Shown here in pieces: positions 16,607 to 25,495 of a stretch of DNA of 64,000 nt. The stretch covers positions 62,001 to 126,000 of the forward strand of contig CAXXXS010000001.1 in NCBI GenBank assembly GCA_963665085.2, in the 5' to 3' direction. The notes under the pieces are model-generated. The model was not told the DNA's origin. It saw only the letters and a program-made list of their open reading frames with translations, and did no database searches. A program made the translations under genes and the position numbers. Position 1 is the stretch's first letter. Each line of letters starts with the position of its first letter. This DNA comes from G963665085 sp963665085. GTDB lineage: Bacteria > Bacteroidota > Bacteroidia > Bacteroidales > JAAAOM01.

Positions 16607-17206
16607 CTACATTTTGCCCCCAGAATTTTTTAATATATTGAAGAGTAATTCTCTTGCCCTAAACAATTGAGCTTTAACTGTCCCTATCGGCAATTCTAAT
16701 TCGTCTGCAATTTCCTCATAGGAAAATTCATTGAAATATCTCAATTCAATAAGTTTCCTGTACCTTGGCTTAAGTTTAGAAACTACACCACGTAATAATA
16801 TAACTTTCTGTTGTTTTATTAAATGCTCCTCTGGATCCGGGGTGTTTGCCTCAATTGATATAGGTACAGAATCTTCCTCATCGGTGGATTGGTCTAAAGA
16901 CACAAGGTTTGCTTTTTTCTTTCTAATAAAATCAATACAATTATTAGTAGCTATTTTAAACAACCATGTACTAAACGCATAATTTGGCGTGTATTGTCTG
17001 ATGTTTTTAAAGGCTTTACCAAACGCTTCAATTGTAAGGTCTTCTGCATCGCTGGGATTGTTCACCATCTTTAGGAGCATAAAATAAATAGCATCCCGGT
17101 ACCTCCCCATTAAATCGGCATAAGCCTTTTGATCACCATCAATCGCTTTACTGACAAGGGCATAATCCTGTTGCGCCTTATCTGAAAGATTAGTTGTTAC
17201 TTCCAT
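16607..17206 (-). CDS. Sigma-70 family RNA polymerase sigma factor (ECF type)
   Basis: 199 residues with sigma region 2 (ALMGRYRDAIYFMLLKMVNNPSDAEDLTIEAFGKAF and the -10-binding FSTWLFKIATNNCIDFIRKKK) and region 4 (KLKPRYRKLIELRYFNEFSYEEIADELELPIGTVK AQLFRARELL), joined by a longer acidic linker. No region 1.2 or 3, so it belongs to the ECF group. No anti-sigma factor is encoded next to it. It overlaps the upstream GT2 by ten bases and is followed by rsmG. Target genes unknown. Confidence 0.92.
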   Translation of the reverse strand: MEVTTNLSDKAQQDYALVSKAIDGDQKAYADLMGRYRDAIYFMLLKMVNNPSDAEDLTIEAFGKAFKNIRQYTPNYAFSTWLFKIATNNCIDFIRKKKANLVSLDQSTDEEDSVPISIEANTPDPEEHLIKQQKVILLRGVVSKLKPRYRKLIELRYFNEFSYEEIADELELPIGTVKAQLFRARELLFNILKNSGGKM

Positions 17207-18324
17207 TTACCTGTTTTTCCCGTTAACTTGTTACTATACAATATAAATATATAAAAAATCGGCAAGAATAATTCAAATATCGGAGAAAATAGCAATAAAT
17301 ACTTTTCATTCATCCGACGCATTTCCAACTTAAATATTATTAAATACAATATTAATCTGATTAAAAATACAGATAATACCTCTATGAGTAATTCACTATT
17401 AAACAGCAATAATACAAATGATATATAAAATAAAAATTTTGAAAAAGGTTCTAAACCCAAAAGAAATCTATGTTTCCACTTATAATATTTCCCTGTTGTT
17501 AGATGTCTTTTCTTTTGTTTAACCCACGCTCTATATTGTTTCTTTGGTTCTGAAACAGTAAAACTTTCTTTGCTTAAGGCAACCCGTGTATTTTTTTTCG
17601 TTGCTGTTTCATTTATTAATAAATCATCATCGCCTGAAAGTAAATGGTAGTGATTCGCGAAACCTTTATTCTTAAAAAATAATGTCTTTTTATACGACAG
17701 GTTTCGTCCAACGCCCATATATGGAACTCCAGCCATTGCCATACTTAAATAATTCATAGCAATCGACAATGTATCAAAACGGATAAGTGCATTTAAAAAT
17801 GATTTATGCATTTGATATTGCCCATATCCTAACACAATCTCAACATCATTCTCATATTCTGAAACCATTGTTTTTATCCAGGAATTACTTGCTGGCTTAC
17901 AATCAGCATCAATAAATAACAAAACCTCATATTTAGCTGCTTTAACCCCAACTGTTACAGCAAGCTTTTTACCCATATCAAATTGCTGTTCTTCGGCAAT
18001 TCTTGTTGTCCGTAAATTATTATGGTGCTTCTTCAACTCTAACAATACCTCGTCTGTATTATCTAAAGAACCATCATTAACAACTATAACTTCAAAATCA
18101 GGATAATCCTGATTCAAAATAGCAGGAAGATTATTTTTTAAATTATTTTCTTCATTTCGTGCACAAATAATTACAGAAACTGGGGGAAAATTGTTTGAGA
18201 CTGATTTCGGTTTGTTAATTAATAACCGTAAATAAAAAAAGAAATAATAAAAAAGTTGTGTCGCGAACATTAATAAAAATGAAATCCACAATATTTTTTC
18301 AAATAGACCAAGGCTTTCTAGCAT
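17197..18324 (-). CDS. Membrane GT2 glycosyltransferase
   Basis: 375 residues. One N-terminal transmembrane helix (about residues 8-32) is followed by a GT-A domain with VSVIICARNEENNL, VIVVNDGSLDNT, DxD-type LLFIDADCKP and the C-terminal catalytic QKKRHLTTGKYYKW (Q/RxxRW-like region), then two or three further helices. The layout matches membrane-bound processive-type GT2 enzymes that build surface polysaccharide or glycolipids. The frame opens at a TTG at 18330, but ATG 18324 is preferred because a -7 box lies just upstream at 18345-18352. It heads the operon with the sigma factor and rsmG. Confidence 0.87.
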   Translation of the reverse strand: MLESLGLFEKILWISFLLMFATQLFYYFFFYLRLLINKPKSVSNNFPPVSVIICARNEENNLKNNLPAILNQDYPDFEVIVVNDGSLDNTDEVLLELKKHHNNLRTTRIAEEQQFDMGKKLAVTVGVKAAKYEVLLFIDADCKPASNSWIKTMVSEYENDVEIVLGYGQYQMHKSFLNALIRFDTLSIAMNYLSMAMAGVPYMGVGRNLSYKKTLFFKNKGFANHYHLLSGDDDLLINETATKKNTRVALSKESFTVSEPKKQYRAWVKQKKRHLTTGKYYKWKHRFLLGLEPFSKFLFYISFVLLLFNSELLIEVLSVFLIRLILYLIIFKLEMRRMNEKYLLLFSPIFELFLPIFYIFILYSNKLTGKTGKWK

Positions 18325-18344
18325 ATACAATAAATTAATTTTAT

Positions 18345-18352
18345 CAAATTTA
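18345..18352 (-). promoter_or_regulatory. Candidate -7 box of the GT2-sigma-rsmG operon
   Basis: The minus strand reads TAAATTTG (TAnnTTTG), 21 bases upstream of ATG 18324. The -33 box is not evident. Confidence 0.45.
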
Positions 18353-18407
18353 ATATAAGTTTTAACGCCTAATTAAGTTAGAAATAAAAAAAATATTCAC
18401 AACAATA

Positions 18408-18415
18408 TATCTTTG
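18408..18415 (+). promoter_or_regulatory. Candidate -7 box of tgt
   Basis: TATCTTTG on the plus strand, nine bases before ATG 18425, so the mRNA would have a very short leader or start near the codon. No TTTG at the -33 position. Confidence 0.45.
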
Positions 18416-18424
18416 TAAAATATT

Positions 18425-19558
18425 ATGATGGAATTTAAGATTGAAAACAAGGATAGAGGGAGTGCTGCAAGAAGTGGAATTCTAAAAACTTCTCACGGAG
18501 AAATTCAAACACCCATTTTTATGCCTGTTGGCACTGTAGGTAGTGTTAAAGGAATATACCACAGAGATTTAACTAACGAAGTTAAAGCAGAAATTATTTT
18601 AGGGAATACATATCATCTTTACCTGAGACCAGGATTAGAGATAATTAAATCCGCTGGAGGTTTGCATAAATTTAGTTCTTGGGATGGCCCCATTTTAACA
18701 GACAGCGGTGGTTACCAGGTATTTTCTCTCGCTGAGAACAGAAAACTCAAAGAAGAAGGTGCTGAGTTTAAATCGCACATTGATGGCTCCAAACATTTTT
18801 TCACCCCTGAAAATGTTGTTGACATTCAAAGAATTTTAGGATCTGATATCATGATGGCTTTGGATGAATGTACTCCCTACCCAAGCGATTATAACTATGC
18901 AAAAAAATCAATGGAATTAACGCATCGTTGGTTGGAAAGGGGGATAGAACAATTCAAAAAAACACAACCTCTTTATGGGCACAGACAAACTTTTTTCCCA
19001 ATTGTACAGGGCAGCACTTATACAGACCTCAGAAAAATCTCTGCAGAAACGATTGCAAAACATGATGCAGAAGGAAATGCCATCGGAGGGCTATCCGTGG
19101 GCGAACCAGAAGAAGACATGTACGAAATGCTTGAAGTTGTTACCAATATTTTACCTTTAGAAAAACCCAGATACCTTATGGGTGTTGGCACTCCAGTAAA
19201 TATTCTTGAGGCAATTGCCCTCGGGGTCGACATGTTTGATTGCGTAATGCCTACACGTAATGGTAGAAATGGAATGTTATTTACATCTGAAGGTATCATT
19301 AATATCAAAAATCAAAAATGGAAAAATGATTTTTCCCCAATTGATGAAAACGGTATAACCTTTGTTGATAAGACCTACTCAAAATCTTATCTTCGACATT
19401 TATTCGTTGCTGGTGAGATGCTGGGGGCACAGATTGCCAGTTTACACAATTTAGGTTTTTATCTTTGGCTCGTAAAAGAAGCACGAAAAAAAATTGAGGA
19501 GAATAATTTTTCTGAATGGAAAAACAGGATGGTTCAAAAATTAAGTAACAGGCTATAA
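18425..19558 (+). CDS. tgt: Queuine/preQ1 tRNA-ribosyltransferase
   Basis: 377 residues. Tgt exchanges guanine 34 of GUN-anticodon tRNAs for preQ1. Motifs present: LTDSGGYQVFSLAENRK, SDIMMALDECTPYPS, GGLSVGEPEEDMYEML and FDCVMPTRNGRNG with the nucleophilic Asp. The C-terminal zinc site is abnormal: where most bacterial enzymes have CxCxxC, this one reads IDENGITFVDKTYSKSYLRHLF without any cysteine, although the later ASLHNLGFYLWLV histidine remains. Two ATGs in a row (18425, 18428) are possible starts. It is followed after six bases by an lptF/G gene, a common Bacteroidota pairing. Confidence 0.94.
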   Translation: MMEFKIENKDRGSAARSGILKTSHGEIQTPIFMPVGTVGSVKGIYHRDLTNEVKAEIILGNTYHLYLRPGLEIIKSAGGLHKFSSWDGPILTDSGGYQVFSLAENRKLKEEGAEFKSHIDGSKHFFTPENVVDIQRILGSDIMMALDECTPYPSDYNYAKKSMELTHRWLERGIEQFKKTQPLYGHRQTFFPIVQGSTYTDLRKISAETIAKHDAEGNAIGGLSVGEPEEDMYEMLEVVTNILPLEKPRYLMGVGTPVNILEAIALGVDMFDCVMPTRNGRNGMLFTSEGIINIKNQKWKNDFSPIDENGITFVDKTYSKSYLRHLFVAGEMLGAQIASLHNLGFYLWLVKEARKKIEENNFSEWKNRMVQKLSNRL

Positions 19559-19564
19559 AAAACA

Positions 19565-20659
19565 ATGAAAATTTTCGGTTTAAAAATACTTGACATATAT
19601 ATAATAAAAAAGTTTCTGGGTACATTCTTCTTCTCTATAGCTTTAATTATTGCTATTGCTGTTGTTTTTGATTTATCTGAAAAATTAGATGAATTTATGG
19701 AGCACAATGCCCCTGCCCGGGCAATCATTTTTGACTATTACTTAAACTTCATCCCATATTTCGCAAACCTATTTAGTTACTTATTCACATTTATTGCAGT
19801 TATCTTTTTTACTTCAAAGATGGCTTACAGCACAGAGATAATTGCTATTCTGAGCAATGGGGTTAGTTTCAGAAGATTTCTATTGCCTTATTTCGTATCA
19901 GCTACGATTATTGCTGTATTCTCATTTATTCTAACAAACTATATAATACCTCATGCCAATGCAGAAAGATTTGCATTTGAAGAAGAGTATTATCATGATA
20001 ACAAATTTAAATACAAGGATAAAAACATACATAAACAGATAGAACCTGGAGTTTTTATCTATATGGACACATATTCTAATTCGTCGCGGATTGGATATAA
20101 ATTTTCAATGGAAAAATTTGATGATGGAAAACTGGTTTCTAAATTAATGTCTGACAGAATACGATGGGACAGTACCATAAACAAGTGGACTATATATAAT
20201 TATTATATACGTGATATCGACGAACTTAACGAATCCATTGAAAAAGGAGCTAAAATCGATACAACAATTGCGTTAAACCCAAAAGAATTTGAACAACGGA
20301 ACAATGTTGTAGAGGCCATGAATCTTGGAGAACTCAATAAACACATTGATGAACTCAGAATGGAAGGTTCTTCCGGGATTGAATTTGTCCTTATTGAAAA
20401 AAACAAACGGTTTGCTTTCCCATTTTCAATCTTTATATTGACTTTATTAGGTGTTAGTGTATCATCAAAGAAAGTACGGGGCGGTATGGGAGGCCATCTT
20501 GGTTTTGGGGTTGCAGTTAGTTTTTCATACATACTAATTATGCAATTTTCTTCCCAGTTTGCTATCGGAGGCCTTATTAGTCCGGCTTTAGCTGTCTGGA
20601 TCCCTAACTTATTATTTCTAATTTTTGGTTTAATCCTGTATAAGATTGCCCCAAAATAA
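19565..20659 (+). CDS. LptF/LptG-family LPS export permease
   Basis: 364 residues of the YjgP/YjgQ family. These form the membrane part of the LptB2FG ABC transporter that pulls lipopolysaccharide from the inner membrane toward the outer membrane. Three helices at the N-terminus (FLGTFFFSIALIIAIAVVFDL ... YFANLFSYLFTFIAVIFF ... FVSATIIAVFSFILTNYII), a periplasmic beta-jellyroll (about residues 130-270) and three C-terminal helices are visible, with RFAFPFSIFILTLLGVSVSS as family signature. Which of LptF or LptG it represents cannot be decided here. It directly follows tgt and is probably co-transcribed. Confidence 0.9.
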   Translation: MKIFGLKILDIYIIKKFLGTFFFSIALIIAIAVVFDLSEKLDEFMEHNAPARAIIFDYYLNFIPYFANLFSYLFTFIAVIFFTSKMAYSTEIIAILSNGVSFRRFLLPYFVSATIIAVFSFILTNYIIPHANAERFAFEEEYYHDNKFKYKDKNIHKQIEPGVFIYMDTYSNSSRIGYKFSMEKFDDGKLVSKLMSDRIRWDSTINKWTIYNYYIRDIDELNESIEKGAKIDTTIALNPKEFEQRNNVVEAMNLGELNKHIDELRMEGSSGIEFVLIEKNKRFAFPFSIFILTLLGVSVSSKKVRGGMGGHLGFGVAVSFSYILIMQFSSQFAIGGLISPALAVWIPNLLFLIFGLILYKIAPK

Positions 20660-20835
20660 AGCTACCAATATTTAACTACTTGTAATTGCTTGAAATAAAA
20701 TTTATTATAATTTTTTTCTGATTTACAATATCCCAAAGATTTTTTTTAATTCAATTTCTTTCGTAACGTTGCATGCAGAAATAGAAAGAAATAGTGTTAT
20801 TTCTACCTTATTTTTATTAACGAAAATAAATTACA

Positions 20836-22380
20836 ATGCCTTTAAAAAAGAAAATCCAAGAACTTAAAAAGAGAAGGGAACAAGTTCAGATGGGAGGTGG
20901 TGAAAAAGCCATTGAGAAGCAAGCTGCAATGGGTAAACTCACCGCAAGGGAAAGAATTTTGTCGTTATTAGACGAGGACTCTTTTCATGAGTATGATTTG
21001 TTTGCTGAGCATGATGCCAAAGACTTTGATATGGACAAAAAAGTCCTTCATGGCGATGGTGTTATCATAGGTACAGGAACAATCTACGGAGAACCTATTT
21101 GTATCTTTGCTCAAGACTTTACAGTTGCCGGTGGATCTTTAGGTAATATGCATGCCCGTAAGATCACAAAGATTATGGATCATGCCCTAAAAATGAAAAT
21201 GCCATTAATTGGTATTAACGATTCCGGTGGAGCAAGAATCCAGGAAGGTGTTAATTCACTTGCTGGTTACGGCGAGATATTCTTCAGAAATACATTGAGC
21301 TCAGGAGTTATCCCTCAGATTTCTGTTATCCTCGGACCATGTGCCGGAGGCGCAGTTTATTCACCAGCATTAACTGATTATGTTTTTGTGGTAGATAAAA
21401 TATCTAAAATGTTCATCACTGGGCCTGAGGTTATTAAAACTGTTTTAGGTGAAGAAATATCTATGGAAGACCTTGGTGGTGCAAGGGTTCACAGTGAGTT
21501 AACAGGAAATGCCCATTTCTTTGCTGAGAGTGAAGCTGAATGTTTTGAACAAATCAAAAAACTCGTAACCTTTATACCAAGGAGTAATACGCAAAAATCT
21601 AAAAAACTAGAGCCAAAACCTCCTAAGAAAGAGTATAAAATTGACAACATCGTACCTGGAGATCCCAGACAACCTTACGATGTAAGAGATGTTATCCGTG
21701 CAATAGTTGACGATTCTGATTTCTTCGAAGTACAGGAATTATGGGCTCAAAACCTGGTTATTGGTTTTGGTAGAATAAATGGTGAAACTGTTGGATTTGT
21801 TTGTAACCAACCACTAGTAATGGCAGGAGTACTTGATGTTGATTCATCTGATAAATCTGCAAGATTTATTCGCTACTGTGATGCATTTAATATCCCAATT
21901 GTTACTTTAGTTGACCTTCCGGGTTATCTTCCTGGTGTTGACCAAGAGCATGCAGGTGTGATTCGTCATGGTGCAAAAGTACTTTATGCTTACAGTGAAG
22001 CTACTGTACCAAAAATCACCATTATTTTAAGAAAAGCTTATGGTGGTGGTTATATTGCCATGAGTTCTCGTCACTTAAGAGCAGACTTTGTTTTTGCTTG
22101 GCCTGCTGCTGAAATCGCAGTAATGGGTCCAGAAGGGGCTGCAAACATCATCTTCAGAAAAGAAATTATGTCGGCAGAAGATCCTGAAAAAATGCGCAAA
22201 GAAAAAGTTAATGAATACAAAGAAAAATTTGCTAATCCTTATGTAGCTGCAGCAAAAGGTTATATCGACTCGGTAATTGAACCAGAGGAAACCCGAAAGA
22301 TTCTTGTTCATGCTATTGAAGTATCTGGTGAAAAAAATATAAGTGGGCCAAGAAAAAAACACGGTATCCCACCATTTTAG
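20836..22380 (+). CDS. Biotin-dependent acyl-CoA carboxyltransferase (propionyl/methylmalonyl-CoA type)
   Basis: 514 residues forming both carboxyltransferase half-domains: the N-half with MGKLTARERI, GDGVIIGTGTI, PLIGINDSGGARIQEGV and GPCAGGAVYSPALTD, and the C-half with DFFEVQELWAQNL, VDLPGYLPGVDQEH and LRKAYGGGYIAMSS. It belongs to the PccB/MmdA group and would carboxylate propionyl-CoA or decarboxylate methylmalonyl-CoA, fitting the propionate pathway of Bacteroidota. A biotin carrier gene follows 44 bases later. No biotin carboxylase or membrane beta subunit is encoded beside it, so the complete complex must be assembled with unlinked subunits. Confidence 0.92.
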   Translation: MPLKKKIQELKKRREQVQMGGGEKAIEKQAAMGKLTARERILSLLDEDSFHEYDLFAEHDAKDFDMDKKVLHGDGVIIGTGTIYGEPICIFAQDFTVAGGSLGNMHARKITKIMDHALKMKMPLIGINDSGGARIQEGVNSLAGYGEIFFRNTLSSGVIPQISVILGPCAGGAVYSPALTDYVFVVDKISKMFITGPEVIKTVLGEEISMEDLGGARVHSELTGNAHFFAESEAECFEQIKKLVTFIPRSNTQKSKKLEPKPPKKEYKIDNIVPGDPRQPYDVRDVIRAIVDDSDFFEVQELWAQNLVIGFGRINGETVGFVCNQPLVMAGVLDVDSSDKSARFIRYCDAFNIPIVTLVDLPGYLPGVDQEHAGVIRHGAKVLYAYSEATVPKITIILRKAYGGGYIAMSSRHLRADFVFAWPAAEIAVMGPEGAANIIFRKEIMSAEDPEKMRKEKVNEYKEKFANPYVAAAKGYIDSVIEPEETRKILVHAIEVSGEKNISGPRKKHGIPPF

Positions 22381-22424
22381 CGAGATAAATTTATCATAGT
22401 AAATGAGAATTAAATTCGATTATC

Positions 22425-22784
22425 ATGAGTGAAAAAATAAATACAAAAGATACACCTGAAAGCGAACAAAAAAAAGCTGTAAGGTTTAAGTCTTTTCAGT
22501 TACACGGCACCAAATACAAAACATTATTAACTGAAAGGTTTGAAAAAAGGACTCCTTGGGAAAAAGCAGATCCCAGGAAAATAATTTCTTTCATACCCGG
22601 AACAATAATTAAGTTGTATATAAAAGAAGGCTCCAAAGTTAAAGAAGGAGAAGACATGCTCATTCTTGAAGCGATGAAGATGCGAAACGAAATCAAATGT
22701 CCTTTCGATGGCGTAATAAAATCTATTTGCGTTAAAGAAGGGGATAGAATCCCTAAAGGACAGTTGATGATTGAGTACGAATAA
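22425..22784 (+). CDS. Biotin carboxyl carrier protein
   Basis: 119 residues. The C-terminal 70 residues form a biotinyl domain with the biotin-accepting lysine in LILEAMKMRNEI and the flanking PGTIIKLYIKEGSKVKEGE and KEGDRIPKGQLMIEYE. The N-terminal 45 residues are charged and lack a recognisable domain. It is expected to carry carboxybiotin between a biotin carboxylase and the carboxyltransferase encoded just upstream. ATG at 22425. A terminator follows at 22805. Confidence 0.92.
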   Translation: MSEKINTKDTPESEQKKAVRFKSFQLHGTKYKTLLTERFEKRTPWEKADPRKIISFIPGTIIKLYIKEGSKVKEGEDMLILEAMKMRNEIKCPFDGVIKSICVKEGDRIPKGQLMIEYE

Positions 22785-22804
22785 AACTTAAAGTTCTTAT
22801 ATCT

Positions 22805-22838
22805 AAACCCTGATAAATCAGATTTATCAGGGTTTTTT
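22805..22838 (+). terminator. Terminator after the carboxyltransferase-carrier pair
   Basis: AACCCTGATAAATC (22806-22819) pairs with GATTTATCAGGGTT (22821-22834), followed by six T. It touches the stop codon of the convergent ispE gene, and the A-rich left flank would allow action in both directions. Confidence 0.88.
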
Positions 22839-23652
22839 ATTCTAACCAATCCTGAAACACAAAATATTCAACAAACTCGTTTGATAAGTCTATTTCTTCT
22901 TTAAAAATACCATAAAGAGCAGATCCACTGCCTGTCATTGCAGCATAAACCGCTCCGTTTTCGTACAACGTTTCCTTTATTTTTTTTAATTCTTTGAACT
23001 CTTTAAAAATTGGCTCTTCAAAGTCATTTTTTAAAACATCCTTCCAATTTTCAATTGGCTGTTTAATTCGCTCTGATAATGAAATTTCAGGTATTAATGG
23101 GGTTATCATGCCATAAGCCTTTGGTGTGCTAATATGGACTGAAGGATGGACCAGCACAAGAAAATATCCTTTTAATGAAAGATTGATATTTTTTAGTATC
23201 TCCCCTCTCCCTTCTGCAAGCATGGGTGTGTTTTCAATAAAAAAAGGACAATCACTCCCGAGCAAAGCCGCATAACTTTTTAATTGCTCTTTATCTAATC
23301 CGAGGTTAAATAACTTATTAGCTGCAATTAATGAAAAAGATGCATCGGACGAACCACCACCAAGTCCTGCTCCCATTGGGATTGTTTTGTGGAGGTGCAT
23401 CTTTAAACCTGGTAATTCATGTTCTTTTTTTAATAATGCCAGTGCTTTTTCACATAAGTTATCGCCTTTTTCTGAATCAACAGTTAGACCTGTCTGTTTA
23501 AAAGAAATGTCATTTGACTCATTTCTAACAACTTCTAAAGCATCTTTCAAGGGCACAGGATAAAAGACTGTCTCTAAATCATGGAACCCATCTTCACGTT
23601 TCCGCAAAATATCCAGCCCGATATTTATTTTTGCATTTGGGAAAAATAACAT
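22837..23652 (-). CDS. ispE: 4-diphosphocytidyl-2-C-methyl-D-erythritol kinase
   Basis: GHMP-family kinase of the non-mevalonate (MEP) isoprenoid pathway; it phosphorylates CDP-methylerythritol with ATP. FFPNAKINIGLDILRKREDG with the conserved lysine and asparagine, the ATP-binding IPMGAGLGGGSSDAS and the C-terminal AAMTGSGSALYGIF are all present. The frame is open to a TTG at 23718, but ATG 23652 gives MLFFPNAKINIGL, the standard N-terminus, and is chosen (271 residues). Convergent with the biotin carrier gene. Confidence 0.94.
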   Translation of the reverse strand: MLFFPNAKINIGLDILRKREDGFHDLETVFYPVPLKDALEVVRNESNDISFKQTGLTVDSEKGDNLCEKALALLKKEHELPGLKMHLHKTIPMGAGLGGGSSDASFSLIAANKLFNLGLDKEQLKSYAALLGSDCPFFIENTPMLAEGRGEILKNINLSLKGYFLVLVHPSVHISTPKAYGMITPLIPEISLSERIKQPIENWKDVLKNDFEEPIFKEFKELKKIKETLYENGAVYAAMTGSGSALYGIFKEEIDLSNEFVEYFVFQDWLE

Positions 23653-23800
23653 GTTTATAAATATAATATTTTTAAATCTTTCAAAATTACATTTCACTGA
23701 AAATAAACAAACTAACAATCAAAAAAGTTTCTAACATGTTTTGTTGATTAATTAAAAGAAAGTAAGTCTCTAATTTTCTTCTTCAACAAAATGGATTATT

Positions 23801-23808
23801 TATTTTTG
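23801..23808 (+). promoter_or_regulatory. Candidate -7 box of dnaB
   Basis: TATTTTTG (TAnnTTTG) 23 bases before ATG 23831; no TTTG at -33. Confidence 0.45.
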
Positions 23809-23830
23809 TGGCCAAAATAAACAAATTGTT

Positions 23831-25384
23831 ATGGCTTTAAAAAATGTATCACAAAATGCTCAGATGAAGATGATGAACCTGGAATATGGAAAGGTTCCTC
23901 CTCAGGCTGTTGATATTGAAGAAGCTGTAATTGGCGCAGTAATGCTGGAAAAAGATGCCATTATAGAAATTTTGGACATTCTAAAACCAGAATCATTCTA
24001 TAAAGATGCGCATCAAAAAATATTTCAGGCTTGCGCAGATCTGTCAAGCCAGCAAAAAGCCATCGACCTCTATACTGTTACAGAAGAGCTACGATCAAAA
24101 GGCCTTCTCGACGAAGTTGGAGGCCCGCTTTACCTCACTCAACTCACCAGTAGGGTTGTTTCTGCTGCCCATGTTGAATACCATGCTAAAATTATAGCAC
24201 AAAAATTCATACAAAGGGAGCTGATACGTGCTTCTTCTGATATACAGGAAAAAGCATTTGACAACACGGTTGATGTTGACGATCTTCTTGATTATTCGGA
24301 AGCAGCTTTATTTAAAATTGCCGAAGGAAACATAAAAAAAGAATCAGCAAAAATCAATGCTGTTATTAAAGAGGCGTTACGCCAGATTGAACAAGCTGGA
24401 AAAAATGAAAGTCACCTTAGTGGCGTTCCTTCAGGTTACACAAAGATGGATCGTATAACAAACGGATGGCAGCGTTCCGATTTAATTATCATTGCTGCTC
24501 GTCCTTCTATGGGTAAAACAGCTTTCGTTCTTTCTATGACCCGAAATATGGCTGTCGAACATAAAAGAGGAGTAGCTATTTTCTCTCTTGAGATGTCATC
24601 GGTACAATTGGTTAATCGTTTAATTGTAGGAGAGACACAGTTATCTTCTGATAAAATCAGGACCGGTAGACTTGAAGATTATGAATGGCAACAACTGGAA
24701 ACCAAAATTAAAGATTTGGTCGACTCTCCGATATATATCGACGACACCCCGGGTATTTCAATATTTGAACTCCGTGCTAAATGTAGAAGGTTAAAAAGAC
24801 AATACGATATTGACATGATCATTATCGACTACCTTCAACTCATGGCCGGACCGCCGGAGACTCGCGGAAACAGGGAACAAGAGGTAAGTACAATATCACG
24901 TTCATTAAAAATTTTGGCAAAAGAATTAAATGTTCCTGTTATTGCACTGAGCCAGCTAAACCGTTCTGTTGAAATGCGTTCAGGAAACAAAAGGCCTCAG
25001 CTATCTGACCTTCGTGAATCGGGAGCTATTGAGCAGGATGCTGACATGGTATTATTTATTCACCGCCCAGAGAAATATGGCTTCCTTGAAGATGAAGAAG
25101 GGAACTCCTTAATTGGCCTTGCTGAAATTATTATAGCTAAGCACAGGAACGGCGGCCTTGACGATGTTCGACTTAAGTTTGAAGCTGAATTTGCTAAATT
25201 CTCTGATTTGGACGGTGATGGTATTGTTCCTTTGGATGATAATTCTCAAAATATTGTTACATATAGCTCAAAAATGAATGAAGACACGTCTCTCCCAACT
25301 GAGGCACCACCTCCACCACCAGCTTTTAATGATAATTTTGATTTAAGTCAGAATACATCATTTGATGATGAGGCTCCATTTTAA
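23831..25384 (+). CDS. dnaB: Replicative DNA helicase DnaB
   Basis: 517 residues. The N-terminal domain (PPQAVDIEEAVIGAVMLEKDAI) is followed by the RecA-like helicase domain with LSGVPSGYTKMDRITNGWQ, Walker A in AARPSMGKTAF, FSLEMSSVQLVNRL, Walker B in IDMIIIDYLQLM, LSQLNRSVEMR and DLRESGAIEQDADMV. It unwinds duplex DNA ahead of the replisome as a hexameric ring. No intein. The C-terminal tail (about residues 455-517) is acidic with a PPPPP-like stretch and looks disordered. Single gene with its own promoter box. Confidence 0.96.
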   Translation: MALKNVSQNAQMKMMNLEYGKVPPQAVDIEEAVIGAVMLEKDAIIEILDILKPESFYKDAHQKIFQACADLSSQQKAIDLYTVTEELRSKGLLDEVGGPLYLTQLTSRVVSAAHVEYHAKIIAQKFIQRELIRASSDIQEKAFDNTVDVDDLLDYSEAALFKIAEGNIKKESAKINAVIKEALRQIEQAGKNESHLSGVPSGYTKMDRITNGWQRSDLIIIAARPSMGKTAFVLSMTRNMAVEHKRGVAIFSLEMSSVQLVNRLIVGETQLSSDKIRTGRLEDYEWQQLETKIKDLVDSPIYIDDTPGISIFELRAKCRRLKRQYDIDMIIIDYLQLMAGPPETRGNREQEVSTISRSLKILAKELNVPVIALSQLNRSVEMRSGNKRPQLSDLRESGAIEQDADMVLFIHRPEKYGFLEDEEGNSLIGLAEIIIAKHRNGGLDDVRLKFEAEFAKFSDLDGDGIVPLDDNSQNIVTYSSKMNEDTSLPTEAPPPPPAFNDNFDLSQNTSFDDEAPF

Positions 25385-25495
25385 CTTTTGCTAAGATGTG
25401 CGAAGCTATAATTCATAAACTGTAGCAAGAATGTGGAGTAGTGCAGAAACAACTTCATCGATCTAAATAAATAAATTTCAAAATTTTTCTTTTTT

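Noticed and set aside
23653..23718. Longer start of ispE
   Set aside because: The extension begins with TTG and is not part of the kinase; ATG 23652 gives the normal N-terminus.
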